NCBI RefSeq assembly: GCF_019711635.1
Contig: NZ_JAIGNT010000004.1
Location: 62,001-126,000, forward strand
DNA length: 64,000 nt
Direction of reading: 5' to 3'
Origin: Qipengyuania huizhouensis
Lineage (GTDB): Bacteria; Pseudomonadota; Alphaproteobacteria; Sphingomonadales; Sphingomonadaceae
Shown: one piece after another, positions 9,573 through 19,920 of the stretch
Layout: each line of letters begins with the position of its first letter
Numbering within the stretch: position 1 is the stretch's first letter
The notes under the pieces: generated by a model
Databases searched by the model: none
Told to the model about the DNA's origin: nothing
The model's input: only the letters and a program-made list of their open reading frames with translations
Position numbers and translations under genes: made by a program

Positions 9573-10751
9573 ATGGCCCTGTCCGCATTTTCGCACGCGC
9601 AACCCAAAGATGCGACGGGAGTCCTCGTTCTGGCAGATGGCACCTGCATCTGGGGCAAGGGCTTCGGCGCGTCCGGCAGCGCGGTGGGCGAAGTCTGCTT
9701 CAATACCGCGATGACCGGATACCAGGAGGTGATGACCGATCCCTCCTACGACAGCCAGATCGTCACCTTCACCTTCCCGCATATCGGCAATGTCGGCGCG
9801 AACGAGGAAGACGTGGAGAGCCGCGGGCTGGGCGCAGTCGGCCTCGTCGTGCGGCAGGACGTGACCCGCCATTCGAATTTCCGTGCCCGCGACGAATTCG
9901 TGGAGTGGTGCGTGCGGCACGGCAAGATCGGCCTGTCCGGCGTGGACACGCGGGCGCTGACCCGGCGCATCCGCATTCAGGGCGCACCCAACGCCGTAAT
10001 CGCACATAATCCGCGCGGCCAGTTCGACATGAAGGCGCTCAAGAAGCAGGCCGCCGAATGGAGCGGCCTGGAAGGGCTCGACCTCGTGCCCGGCGTGACC
10101 CGCGATACGCACGAAGACTGGAAGGGCGGCTACTGGCAGCTCGGCACCGGCTATGCAGAAGCCGACAATGCAAAACCACATGTGGTGGCGATCGATTATG
10201 GCGCGAAGGACAATATCTTCCGCAACCTCGTGAAAGCGGGCGCGAAGGTCACGGTCGTGCCGGCACGCACCAGCCTTGATGACATTCTCGCGCTGGAACC
10301 GGACGGCGTGTTCCTTTCCAACGGTCCAGGGGATCCGGCGGCGACAGGCGAATATGCCGTGCCGGTGATCAAGGGACTGCTAGAGCGCGACGTGCCGCTA
10401 TTCGGTATCTGCCTCGGCCACCAGATGCTCGGACTTGCCGTAGGGGCGAAAACCGCCAAGATGTTCCAGGGCCACCGCGGCGCAAACCACCCCGTCCAGC
10501 GGGTCGGGGAAGGGTGGGGCGAAAGCACCGGCCTCGTCGAGATCACCAGCATGAACCACGGCTTCGCGGTCGACGGCGAAACCTTGCCCGACGGTGTGGA
10601 GCAGACCCACGTCTCGCTATTCGACGGCACCAATTGCGGGATCAGCATCAAGGGCAAGAAGGCGTTCGGGGTGCAGTATCACCCCGAGGCATCGCCGGGG
10701 CCGCAGGATAGCTTCTACCTGTTCGAGAAGTTTGTGGGGATGTTGGTATGA
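9573..10751 (+). CDS. carA: Carbamoyl-phosphate synthase small (glutaminase) subunit
   Basis: Hydrolyses glutamine and delivers ammonia to CarB for carbamoyl phosphate, feeding arginine and pyrimidine synthesis. The 392-residue protein has an N-terminal CarA domain (LVLADGTCIWGKGFGA) and a class I amidotransferase domain with nucleophile FGICLGHQ and the catalytic His/Glu in VQYHPEASPGP. The ATG at 9573 matches the usual N-terminus. Its stop overlaps the start of a small unknown gene by ATGA, and carB follows only after two such genes, which is unusual spacing for carAB. Confidence 0.97.
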   Translation: MALSAFSHAQPKDATGVLVLADGTCIWGKGFGASGSAVGEVCFNTAMTGYQEVMTDPSYDSQIVTFTFPHIGNVGANEEDVESRGLGAVGLVVRQDVTRHSNFRARDEFVEWCVRHGKIGLSGVDTRALTRRIRIQGAPNAVIAHNPRGQFDMKALKKQAAEWSGLEGLDLVPGVTRDTHEDWKGGYWQLGTGYAEADNAKPHVVAIDYGAKDNIFRNLVKAGAKVTVVPARTSLDDILALEPDGVFLSNGPGDPAATGEYAVPVIKGLLERDVPLFGICLGHQMLGLAVGAKTAKMFQGHRGANHPVQRVGEGWGESTGLVEITSMNHGFAVDGETLPDGVEQTHVSLFDGTNCGISIKGKKAFGVQYHPEASPGPQDSFYLFEKFVGMLV

Positions 10752-11110
10752 TGAATCTGCCAACTATTCTTCGTCAGACTTCAACAAAGCGAACTAGCGC
10801 ACTCTCTGAAGGGTCGAAGTTGTGTGGAATTATTCTTGCAATTTGTGCGGCACCATTGTTCGTCGTCGAAGGTTGGATGGCAATTTGGTTGCTCTCGATA
10901 ATTTCGCTCGTGGGCCTCGGGACGTTTGGTCTGTGGTTTTATAAAGAATTGAAAGGCAAAAATCTTCCCACGGAAGAACACACAGAAAACATGGCAGCTA
11001 TCTCTTTGATGGGACAAAACCGCGACGGAAAAGAGCCGATCATCGAAGCGATTATGGACGAAACTCCTGTGGCAAACCCCCGACTTGGACAGGGGGAGCA
11101 AGCGCAATGA
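10748..11110 (+). CDS. Small unknown membrane protein between carA and carB
   Basis: A 120-residue protein I do not recognise. Residues 20-65 are hydrophobic and fit two membrane segments (IILAICAAPLFVV and LLSIISLVGLGTFGLWFY). A polar, probably cytosolic tail follows. The base composition is visibly poorer in GC than carA or carB on either side, suggesting recent acquisition. The start is embedded in ATGATG overlapping the carA stop, and the end overlaps the next gene by ATGA, so translation is coupled to carA. The coupling supports a real gene; nothing supports a specific function. Confidence 0.6.
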   Translation: MMNLPTILRQTSTKRTSALSEGSKLCGIILAICAAPLFVVEGWMAIWLLSIISLVGLGTFGLWFYKELKGKNLPTEEHTENMAAISLMGQNRDGKEPIIEAIMDETPVANPRLGQGEQAQ

Positions 11111-11418
11111 CAAATTTTGTCTACGTTCTTTCCTACAAGGCATTCGCGGCTAACCCAAGCGATAGCCAAGTACAGATTTTTATGAAGTCACACCGTGACA
11201 TCGATAGGTGGTATCTGCCGTTTTTGGGTACATACATTTTTAAGTCTCATCGCGGAGTGCAGGAGCTGGCACCCGAGTTTCGGCAATTTTTCGGAGAGAC
11301 TTTTTTCACACTCACTTACGCCGTTCCTCATTTCATGGGCGGTTCTCTCCCTTCAAGCGTGTGGCACTGGATAAATGACCTGCCGCCTCCCCCTCCTACG
11401 CTGGGAAGCTCTTCATAA
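11107..11418 (+). CDS. Small unknown protein immediately upstream of carB
   Basis: A 103-residue protein without signal peptide or clear membrane helix, ending in a proline run (DLPPPPPTL). A GGGGGAG ribosome site precedes the ATG, which overlaps the previous stop; its own stop overlaps the carB start as TAATG. It has low GC like its partner. The pattern YVLSYK near the N-terminus, [14 protein letters not shown] in the middle and a late Trp loosely recalls small ferredoxin-fold proteins of the Cas2/SinR-like kind, but this is weak. No CRISPR or toxin context is present. Confidence 0.55.
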   Translation: MTNFVYVLSYKAFAANPSDSQVQIFMKSHRDIDRWYLPFLGTYIFKSHRGVQELAPEFRQFFGETFFTLTYAVPHFMGGSLPSSVWHWINDLPPPPPTLGSSS

Positions 11419-14400
11419 TGCCCAAACGCACTGACATCTCCTCTATCCTCGTCATCGGCGCTGGCCCGATCATCATCGGCCAGGCCTGCGAATTCGACTA
11501 TTCCGGTACGCAGGCGATCAAGGCGCTGAAGGAGGAGGGCTACCGGGTCATCCTGGTCAACTCCAACCCCGCCACGATCATGACCGATCCGGAAATGGCC
11601 GACGCAACATATGTCGAGCCGATCACGCCCGAGATCGTAGCCAAGATCATCGCCAAGGAGCGGCCCGACGCGGTGCTGCCGACGATGGGCGGGCAGACCG
11701 CGCTTAACTGCGCGCTGGCGCTCTATCATGACGGCACGCTGGAGAAATACGGGGTCCAGATGATCGGCGCCGATGCGGACGCCATCGACAAGGCTGAGAA
11801 CCGCCAGCGCTTCCGCGAGGCAATGGACAAGATCGGCCTCGAAAGCGCGCGCAGCGGCGTGGCCAAGACCGTGGACGAGGCTTACGCCGTGCTGGAACGC
11901 ACCGGCCTGCCTGCCATCATCCGGCCCAGCTTCACGCTTGGCGGGACCGGGGGAGGCATTGCCTACAACCGGGCCGAGTTCGAGCGGATCGTGCGCGAAG
12001 GTCTCGACGCTTCGCCCACCACCGAAGTCCTGATCGAGGAATCGCTCCTCGGCTGGAAGGAATACGAGATGGAGGTGGTGCGCGACCGCAAGGACAATTG
12101 CATCATCATCTGTTCGATCGAGAACGTCGATCCGATGGGCGTGCACACGGGGGATTCCATAACCGTCGCGCCGGCGCTGACGCTGACCGACAAGGAATAC
12201 CAGATCATGCGCACCGCCAGCATCGAGGTGCTGCGTGAAATCGGTGTGGAAACAGGTGGTTCGAACGTACAGTTCGCAGTCAATCCGAAGGACGGGCGCC
12301 TGATCGTCATCGAGATGAACCCGCGCGTTTCGCGATCTTCCGCACTGGCATCCAAGGCCACCGGCTTCCCCATCGCGCGGGTCGCTGCGAAGCTGGCGGT
12401 AGGCTATACGCTGGACGAGGTGCAGAACGAGATCACCGGCGCGACTCCGGCCAGTTTCGAGCCGACGATCGACTATGTCGTCACCAAGATCCCGCGCTTC
12501 GCCTTCGAGAAATTCAAGGGGGCAAAGCCTGAGCTGTCGACCGCAATGAAATCGGTCGGAGAGGTGATGGCGATCGGCCGATGTTTTGCGGAATCGGTCC
12601 AGAAGGCCTTGCGCGGCCTCGAAACCGGCCTCGACGGCTTCAACCGCGTGCCAGAACTCGAAGGCGTCAGCCGGGAAAAGATCACCGCTGCATTGAGCCA
12701 GCGCACACCCGACCGCATCCTCCGGATCGCGCAGGCTTTCCGCGAGGAATTCACCGTCGAGGAAGTGGCCCAAATCACCGGTTTCGACCCGTGGTTCCTG
12801 CGCCAGATCGAAGCGATTATCTACGAAGAGAACATGCTGGGCCATAATGGTCTTCCGCGTGACGAGGCGGAAATGCGCCGCCTGAAAGCAATGGGCTTTT
12901 CCGACAAGCGCCTCGCCACGCTGGCGGTGCGTTCGGTCGGTGTTGCGGGCGGCATGGCCGAAACGCAGGCGCGGCGTTCGGGCCTGCTGCACGATGCCCT
13001 TCGCGCCATGGCCGGTGCGACTTCGGAGCAGGAAGTGCGCAAGCTGCGCCACAAGCTCGGCGTCTATCCGGTCTACAAGCGGATCGACAGCTGCGCCGCC
13101 GAATTCGAAGCGGTGACGCCCTATATGTACTCGACTTACGAGGCCCCAAGTTTCGGTGAGCCCGAAGACGAGGCCGAGCCGAGCGACGCCAAGAAGATCG
13201 TCATCCTCGGCGGCGGTCCCAACCGGATCGGGCAAGGTATCGAATTCGATTACTGCTGCGTCCACGCCTGCTTCGCGCTGGCAGAAGCCGGGTTCGAGAC
13301 CATCATGGTCAACTGCAACCCGGAAACGGTCTCCACCGATTACGACACTTCCGACCGCCTCTATTTCGAACCGCTGACCGAGGAAGACGTGCTGGAGATC
13401 ATGCGCGTCGAAATGTCCAAGGGCGAAGTGGTCGGTGTGATCGTTCAGTTCGGCGGGCAGACCCCGCTGAAACTGGCCGCCGCGCTGGAGCGCGAGGGGA
13501 TCCCCATCCTCGGCACCAGTCCCGATGCGATCGACCTCGCCGAAGACCGCGAACGCTTTGCCCGCCTAGTCAACCAGTTGAAGCTCAAGCAGCCGCTCAA
13601 TGGCATAGCAAAGAGCCGCGACGAGGCGGTGGCTGCCGCTTCGCGCATCGGTTATCCTGTTCTCCTTCGCCCGAGTTACGTGCTTGGTGGCCGAGCCATG
13701 GAAATCGTCGACAGTGAAGCGCAGCTCGATGATTACATCGCGACCGCGGTTAATGTTTCGGGCGACAGCCCAGTGCTGGTCGACCAGTACCTGCGCGACG
13801 CGGTGGAATGCGACGTCGATGTGGTAGCCGACGGCAATGAAGTCCGCATAGCAGGCGTCATGCAGCATATCGAGGAGGCGGGTGTCCATTCGGGTGACAG
13901 CGCCTGTACCTTGCCGCCCTACAGCCTTCCTGCGGAAATCATCGAGGAGATGGAGCGTCAGGCGACTGCGCTCGCCGAAGCGCTGGAAGTGCGCGGCCTG
14001 ATGAACGTCCAGTTCGCGGTGAAGGATGGCGAGGTTTACCTGATCGAGGTCAATCCGCGCGCGAGCCGCACGGTGCCCTTCGTCGCCAAGGCCATCGGGC
14101 GGCCCATCGCCAAGATCGCTGCCCGCGTGATGGCGGGTGAGCCCCTGTCCAGCTTCGAGCCCTTCGACCTCAAGCCGGGCCACATGGCGGTGAAGGAAGC
14201 CGTTTTTCCTTTCGCGCGTTTCCCCGGTTCTGACCCAGTGCTTTCGCCCGAGATGAAATCCACCGGCGAAGTGATGGGCATCGACCGCAGCTTCCCGGCC
14301 GCGTTCTACAAGTCGCAGCTCGGTGCGGGAATGCAGCTGCCCACGCAGGGAACGGTGTTCGTTTCGGTGAAGGACAGCGACAAGGAGGTCATCCTCCCCG

Positions 14401-14741
14401 CCGTGAAGACGATCATCGAGAAGGGTTTCCGCGTCATCGCGACAGGAGGCACCCAGCGGTTCCTGTCAGAACAGGGCCTGGAAGTGGAGCGCGTCAACAA
14501 GGTAGCCGAAGGTCGTCCGCATATCGTCGATGCGATTATCGACGGAGAGGTCGCGCTGATTTTCAACTCGACCGAAGGCTGGCAGTCGCTGCTCGACAGT
14601 CAGTCGATCCGCGAGGCCGCTCTCGAAAAGAAGCTGCCATACTATACGACGGCGGCGGGCAGCCTGGCCGCAGCGCGGGCAATTGCGGAGGTTTCGACCG
14701 AGCAACTTGAAGTGCGTTCCCTGCAAGACTATTATAGCTGA
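11418..14741 (+). CDS. carB: Carbamoyl-phosphate synthase large subunit
   Basis: The 1107-residue synthetase subunit makes carbamoyl phosphate from bicarbonate, ATP and the ammonia supplied by CarA. Two homologous ATP-grasp halves are visible: [18 protein letters not shown] with [10 protein letters not shown] in the first, and [19 protein letters not shown] with [18 protein letters not shown] in the second. A C-terminal MGS-like regulatory domain ([16 protein letters not shown]) follows. Length is normal. It starts one base inside the stop of the preceding small gene. GC content returns to the genome norm here. Confidence 0.98.
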   Translation: MPKRTDISSILVIGAGPIIIGQACEFDYSGTQAIKALKEEGYRVILVNSNPATIMTDPEMADATYVEPITPEIVAKIIAKERPDAVLPTMGGQTALNCALALYHDGTLEKYGVQMIGADADAIDKAENRQRFREAMDKIGLESARSGVAKTVDEAYAVLERTGLPAIIRPSFTLGGTGGGIAYNRAEFERIVREGLDASPTTEVLIEESLLGWKEYEMEVVRDRKDNCIIICSIENVDPMGVHTGDSITVAPALTLTDKEYQIMRTASIEVLREIGVETGGSNVQFAVNPKDGRLIVIEMNPRVSRSSALASKATGFPIARVAAKLAVGYTLDEVQNEITGATPASFEPTIDYVVTKIPRFAFEKFKGAKPELSTAMKSVGEVMAIGRCFAESVQKALRGLETGLDGFNRVPELEGVSREKITAALSQRTPDRILRIAQAFREEFTVEEVAQITGFDPWFLRQIEAIIYEENMLGHNGLPRDEAEMRRLKAMGFSDKRLATLAVRSVGVAGGMAETQARRSGLLHDALRAMAGATSEQEVRKLRHKLGVYPVYKRIDSCAAEFEAVTPYMYSTYEAPSFGEPEDEAEPSDAKKIVILGGGPNRIGQGIEFDYCCVHACFALAEAGFETIMVNCNPETVSTDYDTSDRLYFEPLTEEDVLEIMRVEMSKGEVVGVIVQFGGQTPLKLAAALEREGIPILGTSPDAIDLAEDRERFARLVNQLKLKQPLNGIAKSRDEAVAAASRIGYPVLLRPSYVLGGRAMEIVDSEAQLDDYIATAVNVSGDSPVLVDQYLRDAVECDVDVVADGNEVRIAGVMQHIEEAGVHSGDSACTLPPYSLPAEIIEEMERQATALAEALEVRGLMNVQFAVKDGEVYLIEVNPRASRTVPFVAKAIGRPIAKIAARVMAGEPLSSFEPFDLKPGHMAVKEAVFPFARFPGSDPVLSPEMKSTGEVMGIDRSFPAAFYKSQLGAGMQLPTQGTVFVSVKDSDKEVILPAVKTIIEKGFRVIATGGTQRFLSEQGLEVERVNKVAEGRPHIVDAIIDGEVALIFNSTEGWQSLLDSQSIREAALEKKLPYYTTAAGSLAAARAIAEVSTEQLEVRSLQDYYS

Positions 14742-14852
14742 CAAGAAACAAACGCGTACCCTCCAAACATTCGGTCACGATACGCACCGCAAGTTCGCGG
14801 TGCACGGTCGAATTGTCCGGATCGGTAGGCAAAGCAGGAAGGATTGAAGCCC

Positions 14853-15320
14853 ATGGAAAAAGTGCCGATGCTGGCCGAGGGCTATGAAAAGCTGACCGCC
14901 GATCTCAAGGCATTGCGTGCCGAGCGGCCGAAGATCGTCGATGCGATCGAGGAGGCGCGTGCGCATGGCGATCTTTCGGAAAACGCCGAATATCACGCCG
15001 CCAAGGAACGCCAAGGCCAGGTCGAAGCGATGATCGGCGATCTGGAAGACAAGATCAGCCGCGCGCAGATCATCGATCCGACCACGCTTTCCGGCGACAA
15101 GGTCGTTTTCGGGGCGACCGTTACGCTGCTCGACGAGAACGACAAGCCGGTGAAGTACCAGATCGTCGGACAGACCGAAGCCGATGCTGGCAAGGGCCGG
15201 ATCAGCTACACTTCGCCGATCGCTCGCGCACTGATCGGCAAGCAGGTCGAGGAAGAAGTCGAAGTCACCGTGCCGAGCGGGGACAAGTTCTACCTGATCG
15301 ACAAGATCGAATTCGTCTGA
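14853..15320 (+). CDS. greA: Transcription elongation factor GreA
   Basis: Rescues backtracked RNA polymerase by stimulating transcript cleavage. The 155-residue protein has an N-terminal coiled coil with the acidic tip region [17 protein letters not shown] and a C-terminal FKBP-like domain ([18 protein letters not shown]). The ATG at 14853 has AGGA at good distance; a TTG nine bases earlier is less likely. It lies 111 bases after carB, a common carAB-greA linkage, and is followed by a strong hairpin. Confidence 0.96.
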   Translation: MEKVPMLAEGYEKLTADLKALRAERPKIVDAIEEARAHGDLSENAEYHAAKERQGQVEAMIGDLEDKISRAQIIDPTTLSGDKVVFGATVTLLDENDKPVKYQIVGQTEADAGKGRISYTSPIARALIGKQVEEEVEVTVPSGDKFYLIDKIEFV

Positions 15321-15330
15321 TCCATATATG

Positions 15331-15355
15331 AAGCGCCGCCGACCATGCGGCGCTT
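15331..15355. terminator. Bidirectional hairpin between greA and the GNAT gene
   Basis: A perfect 9-bp stem (AAGCGCCGC / GCGGCGCTT) with a 7-base loop lies between the convergent greA and GNAT stops. The As and Ts at the stem base give short U-runs in either direction, so it probably terminates both transcripts. Confidence 0.65.
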
Positions 15356-15360
15356 TCCGA

Positions 15361-15864
15361 TCAAGCGGTATTCTTGGCCCTGTTTACGGGTTCGATGGTC
15401 TTCACCATCGCCCAGTTCGTGATCTCGACGCCTTCGATCTCGAAGGTGCGCTTCTTCATCGCCGTATAGCCCGCGCTTTCGAAGGCCGGCTTCGCGATCT
15501 CGCTCGCTTCGGTGAAGAGGTGGGTGATCCCGTGGTACTTCGCATATAGCGCTGCCGTTTCCAGCAGGCTCGAGGCGATGCCCTCGTTGGTATGGTCGGG
15601 ATGGCAGTAGAGATGATCGAGGTGGCCGGTCTGCTCGAGCATGGCATAGGCGACCGGGACCTCGTGGTCGTCCGTGGCGATGAATATCTGTGTCCCGGCA
15701 TCCGCCTGCGCCTGATAGACTTCCGGACCTGCGAAATTCGACAGCCAGGCTTCGACCTGCTCTTCGCTGTAGGCGTCCGGGCCGATTGCGCCGATGGCCG
15801 CGCGTCCGAGCTCGGCGAGCGCTTCGGCATCGCCTTCTTCGAACGAGCGGATCGAATAGCCCAT
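15361..15864 (-). CDS. GNAT-family N-acetyltransferase
   Basis: A 167-residue acetyltransferase-fold protein. It begins MGYSIRSFEEGDAEALAEL and has the acetyl-CoA-binding region around LDHLYCHPDHTNEGIASSLLETA (motif A, near residues 84-106), followed by FESAGYTAMKKRTFEIEGV. The substrate cannot be told from sequence. It lies 10 bases downstream of the DUF4170 gene on the same strand and is convergent with greA. Confidence 0.85.
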   Translation of the reverse strand: MGYSIRSFEEGDAEALAELGRAAIGAIGPDAYSEEQVEAWLSNFAGPEVYQAQADAGTQIFIATDDHEVPVAYAMLEQTGHLDHLYCHPDHTNEGIASSLLETAALYAKYHGITHLFTEASEIAKPAFESAGYTAMKKRTFEIEGVEITNWAMVKTIEPVNRAKNTA

Positions 15865-15874
15865 TGCCGAACCC

Positions 15875-16105
15875 TCAGGCTTCCGGATCGAGCAGCTTGT
15901 GCAGGTGGACGATAACGTACTTCATTTCGGCATCGTCCACGGTGCGCTGGGCATTGCTGCGCCAGGCGTCCTCGGCGTCGTCGTAGTTCGAGTAAACGCC
16001 CGCAACATGAATGCTCTCCGGGTCGGAGAAGGTGACGCTGCGCGGATCGGTAACCCGGCCGCCCATCACCAGGTAGAGCGTCTGTTTGCTCTCTTTTTCT
16101 TCCAT
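15875..16105 (-). CDS. DUF4170 domain-containing protein
   Basis: A small 76-residue cytosolic protein matching the alphaproteobacterial DUF4170 pattern: LYLVMGGRVTDPRSVTF, an AGVYSNYDDAEDAWRSNAQ stretch, RTVDDAEMKYVIVHLHKLLDP at the end. Function unknown in the family. The ATG at 16105 gives MEEKESKQ; a 25-codon extension upstream is proline-rich and unlikely. It is followed by the GNAT gene after 10 bases and preceded by the terminator of the stress cluster. Confidence 0.85.
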   Translation of the reverse strand: MEEKESKQTLYLVMGGRVTDPRSVTFSDPESIHVAGVYSNYDDAEDAWRSNAQRTVDDAEMKYVIVHLHKLLDPEA

Positions 16106-16154
16106 TGGTCCGTTCTTTCTCAAGGGAGGAGATAACGGCCACGCCCATAGCGGA

Positions 16155-16186
16155 AGCGGCGCGACAGGCAACCCTGTCACGCCGCT
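16155..16186 (-). terminator. Terminator of the DUF883/YqjE-like cluster
   Basis: A long hairpin with 13-bp arms (16156-16168 with 16173-16185) and a 4-base loop, plus one flanking A-T pair. One position is a G-U wobble when read on the minus strand but an A-C mismatch on the plus strand, so it is built to act on minus-strand transcripts ending after 16211. The U-run is short. Confidence 0.6.
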
Positions 16187-16210
16187 ACTGCAAGTTGGTT
16201 TAGGAAGCGT

Positions 16211-16720
16211 TTAGTCCGTCAGGCGCGCACGCAGATCGCGATAGGCACGCGACGACTTGCGACCGGCACGGCGCTTGCTTGAACGCAGTTTGTCGCCCAT
16301 GGAATCGAGACGGTATCCGGTGTCGCGTTTGAGGCGGCGGGCCTGCGTACCGGCAGCATCGCCGAAGTCTTCGATCTTGTCGCCCGCTCCTTCCAGCATC
16401 GAAAGCCCGTAGGCGAGGGCAGTATCCGCTGCATAGGCCGCGAATGCACCACCGCGCCTGCCGAGATCGCGTCCACGGCGCGTCATCGCACCGATAACGA
16501 GACCTATGGTGATTGCACCGGCAATGGTGGCCACCGGGTGCCGCTTGGCGAAATCGACGGCACTGTCCGCGACATCCTTCGCCTGGTTCATCAAGCTGCG
16601 TTCCTCGTTCCGCTGCTCGCCTGCTTCAATACGGGCGCGGAGCTGGTCACGCTTTTCCTGATCGGTAAGCTTGCCGTCGGCGCTGATCGGGGTGACGTTG
16701 GTTTCGGCGGTGTCTGCCAT
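16211..16720 (-). CDS. Stress-cluster membrane-associated protein of unknown function
   Basis: A 169-residue basic protein. Residues 1-50 are charged and helical (LTDQEKRDQLRARIEAGEQRN). VADSAVDFAKRHPVATIAGAITIGLVIGAMT near 50-80 resembles the DUF883/ElaB-YqjD membrane anchor with its FVRKxPxxA-like motif. The tail is very rich in Arg and Ser. GAGGAA precedes the ATG at 16720. It is last in the cluster and has its own EcfG-type promoter inside the end of the previous gene, so it can be made alone under stress. Its molecular role is unknown. Confidence 0.72.
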   Translation of the reverse strand: MADTAETNVTPISADGKLTDQEKRDQLRARIEAGEQRNEERSLMNQAKDVADSAVDFAKRHPVATIAGAITIGLVIGAMTRRGRDLGRRGGAFAAYAADTALAYGLSMLEGAGDKIEDFGDAAGTQARRLKRDTGYRLDSMGDKLRSSKRRAGRKSSRAYRDLRARLTD

Positions 16721-16752
16721 GATTTTCCTCATTATTTCGTGTTCGCTAACCC

Positions 16753-16778
16753 AACGGTTTCAGCGACCGAAGTGTTCC
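16753..16778 (-). promoter_or_regulatory. EcfG-type (general stress) promoter, internal to cluster
   Basis: On the minus strand GGAAC and CGTT are separated by 17 bases, an exact match to the alphaproteobacterial EcfG promoter. It overlaps the last codons of the 115-residue gene. The predicted transcript would start near 16745, about 25 bases before the next ATG and just ahead of its GAGGAA ribosome site. Confidence 0.6.
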
Positions 16779-17107
16779 GCCGGTTCGTCCCGAAGGTCCC
16801 ACCCGTCGCCTTCTTCTTCTTCTTCGGCCTCGGGACCAAATCCGAAGATCGAAAGGATAGGGTTGCGGGCAAACCACACCACAATGGCGGCGACCAGGGC
16901 CGCAAGGGCGCCTTTGTTATCTTCCGCCACATCGATCGCCTCTTCATAGAGATCGATCGCACCTTCCTTGGCGCGGTCGATGATCCGCGTTCCGATGCTC
17001 TTCTGAACAAGGTCCGTCTTGAGGTGCTGTATGTCGGCTTCGAGAAGGGCCCGCGCGGAATCACGGAGGTACTTGTCTTCCAGCATGCGGATCTTGCGAT
17101 CGCTCAT
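16760..17107 (-). CDS. Small membrane protein of unknown function in stress cluster
   Basis: A 115-residue protein beginning MSDRKIRMLEDKYLRDSARALLEADIQHLKTDL. One hydrophobic segment (ALAALVAAIVVWFARNPILSIFGF, about 67-90) precedes a Glu-rich acidic tail. The N-terminal part is helical and charged. The ATG overlaps the stop of the YqjE-like gene by 4 bases. The gene position corresponds to the small partner (YqjK-like) in the enterobacterial yqjD-yqjE-yqjK group, but I see no sequence likeness to YqjK. Confidence 0.7.
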   Translation of the reverse strand: MSDRKIRMLEDKYLRDSARALLEADIQHLKTDLVQKSIGTRIIDRAKEGAIDLYEEAIDVAEDNKGALAALVAAIVVWFARNPILSIFGFGPEAEEEEEGDGWDLRDEPAEHFGR

Positions 17108-17532
17108 TTTTCCTCATCCGAAAAAGCCGCGCGAATGTCGTCGATCCGCTTCTTGAGCATGCGCAATAACACGATGCCCACCACGATGAGTGTGAGCGAG
17201 ACAATGGCCGTGGCGATCCACGGACCCACCAGCGGCATCAACGCGATAACGACACCTACGGTGAGGGCGATCAGCGCAAGGTGCAACACGCCGAAAGCGC
17301 CGAAGCCGAGGGCGACGGCGCTTTTCAGCCGGTTGGCGGTATAGCCTGCACGGCTCTTCTGATAGGCGACCTCCGCCTCGGCGTAGGTCTTGCCATCTTC
17401 GAACAGGGCAAGAAGATCATCGGCAAGGGAAGGGCCGTGTGGCGCCTCGTCCTCGTGATGAACATCGTGCTCGTCAGGCGTGTCGAGCGGGCTTTCGTAG
17501 CCCGCCCGGTCCCTTGGTTCTTCGTCCAGCAT
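17104..17532 (-). CDS. YqjE-like (phage holin family 6) membrane protein
   Basis: A 142-residue protein of the YqjE/Phage_holin_3_6 superfamily. The N-terminus is acidic and His-rich, followed by LADDLLALFEDGKTYAEAEVAYQKSRAGYTANRLK and two strong transmembrane helices (ALGFGAFGVLHLALIALTVGVVI and LVGPWIATAIVSLTLIVVGIVLL). The C-terminus is charged. Despite the family name it is an ordinary bacterial inner-membrane protein usually found with DUF883 proteins, as here. There is a 23-base gap from the upstream DUF883-like gene. Confidence 0.8.
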   Translation of the reverse strand: MLDEEPRDRAGYESPLDTPDEHDVHHEDEAPHGPSLADDLLALFEDGKTYAEAEVAYQKSRAGYTANRLKSAVALGFGAFGVLHLALIALTVGVVIALMPLVGPWIATAIVSLTLIVVGIVLLRMLKKRIDDIRAAFSDEEK

Positions 17533-17555
17533 CCCGCTCCCTGTTTCCGGAGCGA

Positions 17556-18200
17556 TCAGCGACGAAACAGGCGCGAGAGCAAGAAACCGGCCACGGCCGC
17601 GATGCCGATCGCGGTTCCCGGGCTCTTGCGGACAAATTCGCGGCTATCTTCGACAAGATCGTCGACGCTCTTCTGGTCGAGCTTGGCGGCATAGTCCTCG
17701 AGCGCAGTGGACGCGCTGCGGGCATATTCACCATATTTCGCGCCGAGCTTTTCGTCGACCTGATGCGCGTTCTCATTGATCGTGCGGCTGAGCGAACGGA
17801 GGCCTTCGCTGGTCTTGACCTTGCCTTCGGTGGCAAGCTCCCGCCCCTTGACCTTGGCGTCCTTGCCGTAGGTCTTGGCTTCGCTGACCCAGTCCTGGCT
17901 CTTGTCCTTGGCTTGACCGCGATAGGAAGCGGCACGCTCGCGACCCTCAGCTTTAAGCGCGGCGGCACCGGCCTTTGCTTCTTCCAGGGCGGCGTTGAAA
18001 CGGCTCTTGGCTTCGGCGCGGTGCGGATTGGACGCGCCGGTCTTCGATTCCTGTGTCGTGGCAGTGTTGGTCACGGGGGTCATCTCCTTGGCTGCACCCT
18101 TCTTGGCCACGGTCTTGCGCGGCTTCTTCGCGGTGCTGGTTTTACTTGCGGTGGTAGTTTTGCGTTTCTTTGGCGTTCCGCCTGCGGTCGTATCGGCCAT
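17556..18200 (-). CDS. DUF883/YqjD-like protein with lysine-alanine-rich tail
   Basis: A 214-residue protein. Residues 1-60 are Lys/Thr/Ala-rich (PKKRKTTTASKTSTAKKPRKT), resembling histone H1-like tails. The middle is a long predicted amphipathic helix or coiled coil with many Lys, Ala and Glu. The C-terminus has the DUF883 signature EFVRKSPGTAIGIAAVAGFLLSRLFRR, a single membrane anchor. E. coli relatives ElaB/YqjD bind ribosomes at the membrane in stationary phase; a similar role is only an inference. It is the first gene of the cluster, about 60 bases below an EcfG-type promoter. Confidence 0.78.
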   Translation of the reverse strand: MADTTAGGTPKKRKTTTASKTSTAKKPRKTVAKKGAAKEMTPVTNTATTQESKTGASNPHRAEAKSRFNAALEEAKAGAAALKAEGRERAASYRGQAKDKSQDWVSEAKTYGKDAKVKGRELATEGKVKTSEGLRSLSRTINENAHQVDEKLGAKYGEYARSASTALEDYAAKLDQKSVDDLVEDSREFVRKSPGTAIGIAAVAGFLLSRLFRR

Positions 18201-18213
18201 GCTTCTGTCCTAG

Positions 18214-19665
<1,452 letters not shown>

Positions 19666-19668
19666 CCA

Positions 19669-19920
19669 TCAATCTTCCTTCCGGTTCTTGGGATGTAGCC
19701 AGTACTGGTACACCCCCCAGGCATTGATCAGCAGGAGGACGCCGTTCATCGTGGCAAGCGGAATGGCGTCCTCGGTCAGACCGATGTAGATCCAGAGCGC
19801 CGAGACGATACAGAACAGGATGAAGCCCCAGGCGGTCGCCCGCCGTCCCAGGTCGAAGGCGATCATCGAGGCCGCCGCGACCGTGCCGATCGAAGCAATC
19901 CATTCCAGCGGCCCGTTCAT
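19669..19920 (-). CDS. Small multi-spanning membrane protein, unknown
   Basis: An 83-residue very hydrophobic protein with three likely membrane helices (IASIGTVAAASMIAFDLG, AWGFILFCIVSALWIYIGL, IPLATMNGVLLLINAWGVYQYW) and a short basic tail. Its repeat-like helical layout, with aromatic and Asn residues in the last helix, resembles small sugar-transporter-like or PnuC-like single units; the identity is unknown. Its stop lies 3 bases from the eno stop on the other strand, with no terminator between them. Confidence 0.7.
   Translation of the reverse strand: MNGPLEWIASIGTVAAASMIAFDLGRRATAWGFILFCIVSALWIYIGLTEDAIPLATMNGVLLLINAWGVYQYWLHPKNRKED

Noticed and set aside
10748-11418. CRISPR-associated locus, because one protein loosely resembles Cas2
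   Set aside because: No repeats with spacers and no other cas gene exist in the window. The resemblance is a weak pattern only.
11328-13265. 645-codon open frame on the minus strand across carB
   Set aside because: It is an antisense shadow of carB created by the GC-rich codon pattern. The plus strand encodes a full-length, motif-complete carbamoyl-phosphate synthase.
17104-17532. Phage remnant, because the protein belongs to a family named phage holin
   Set aside because: The YqjE-like family is a normal chromosomal membrane protein found with DUF883 genes. No other phage gene, integrase or attachment site is nearby.
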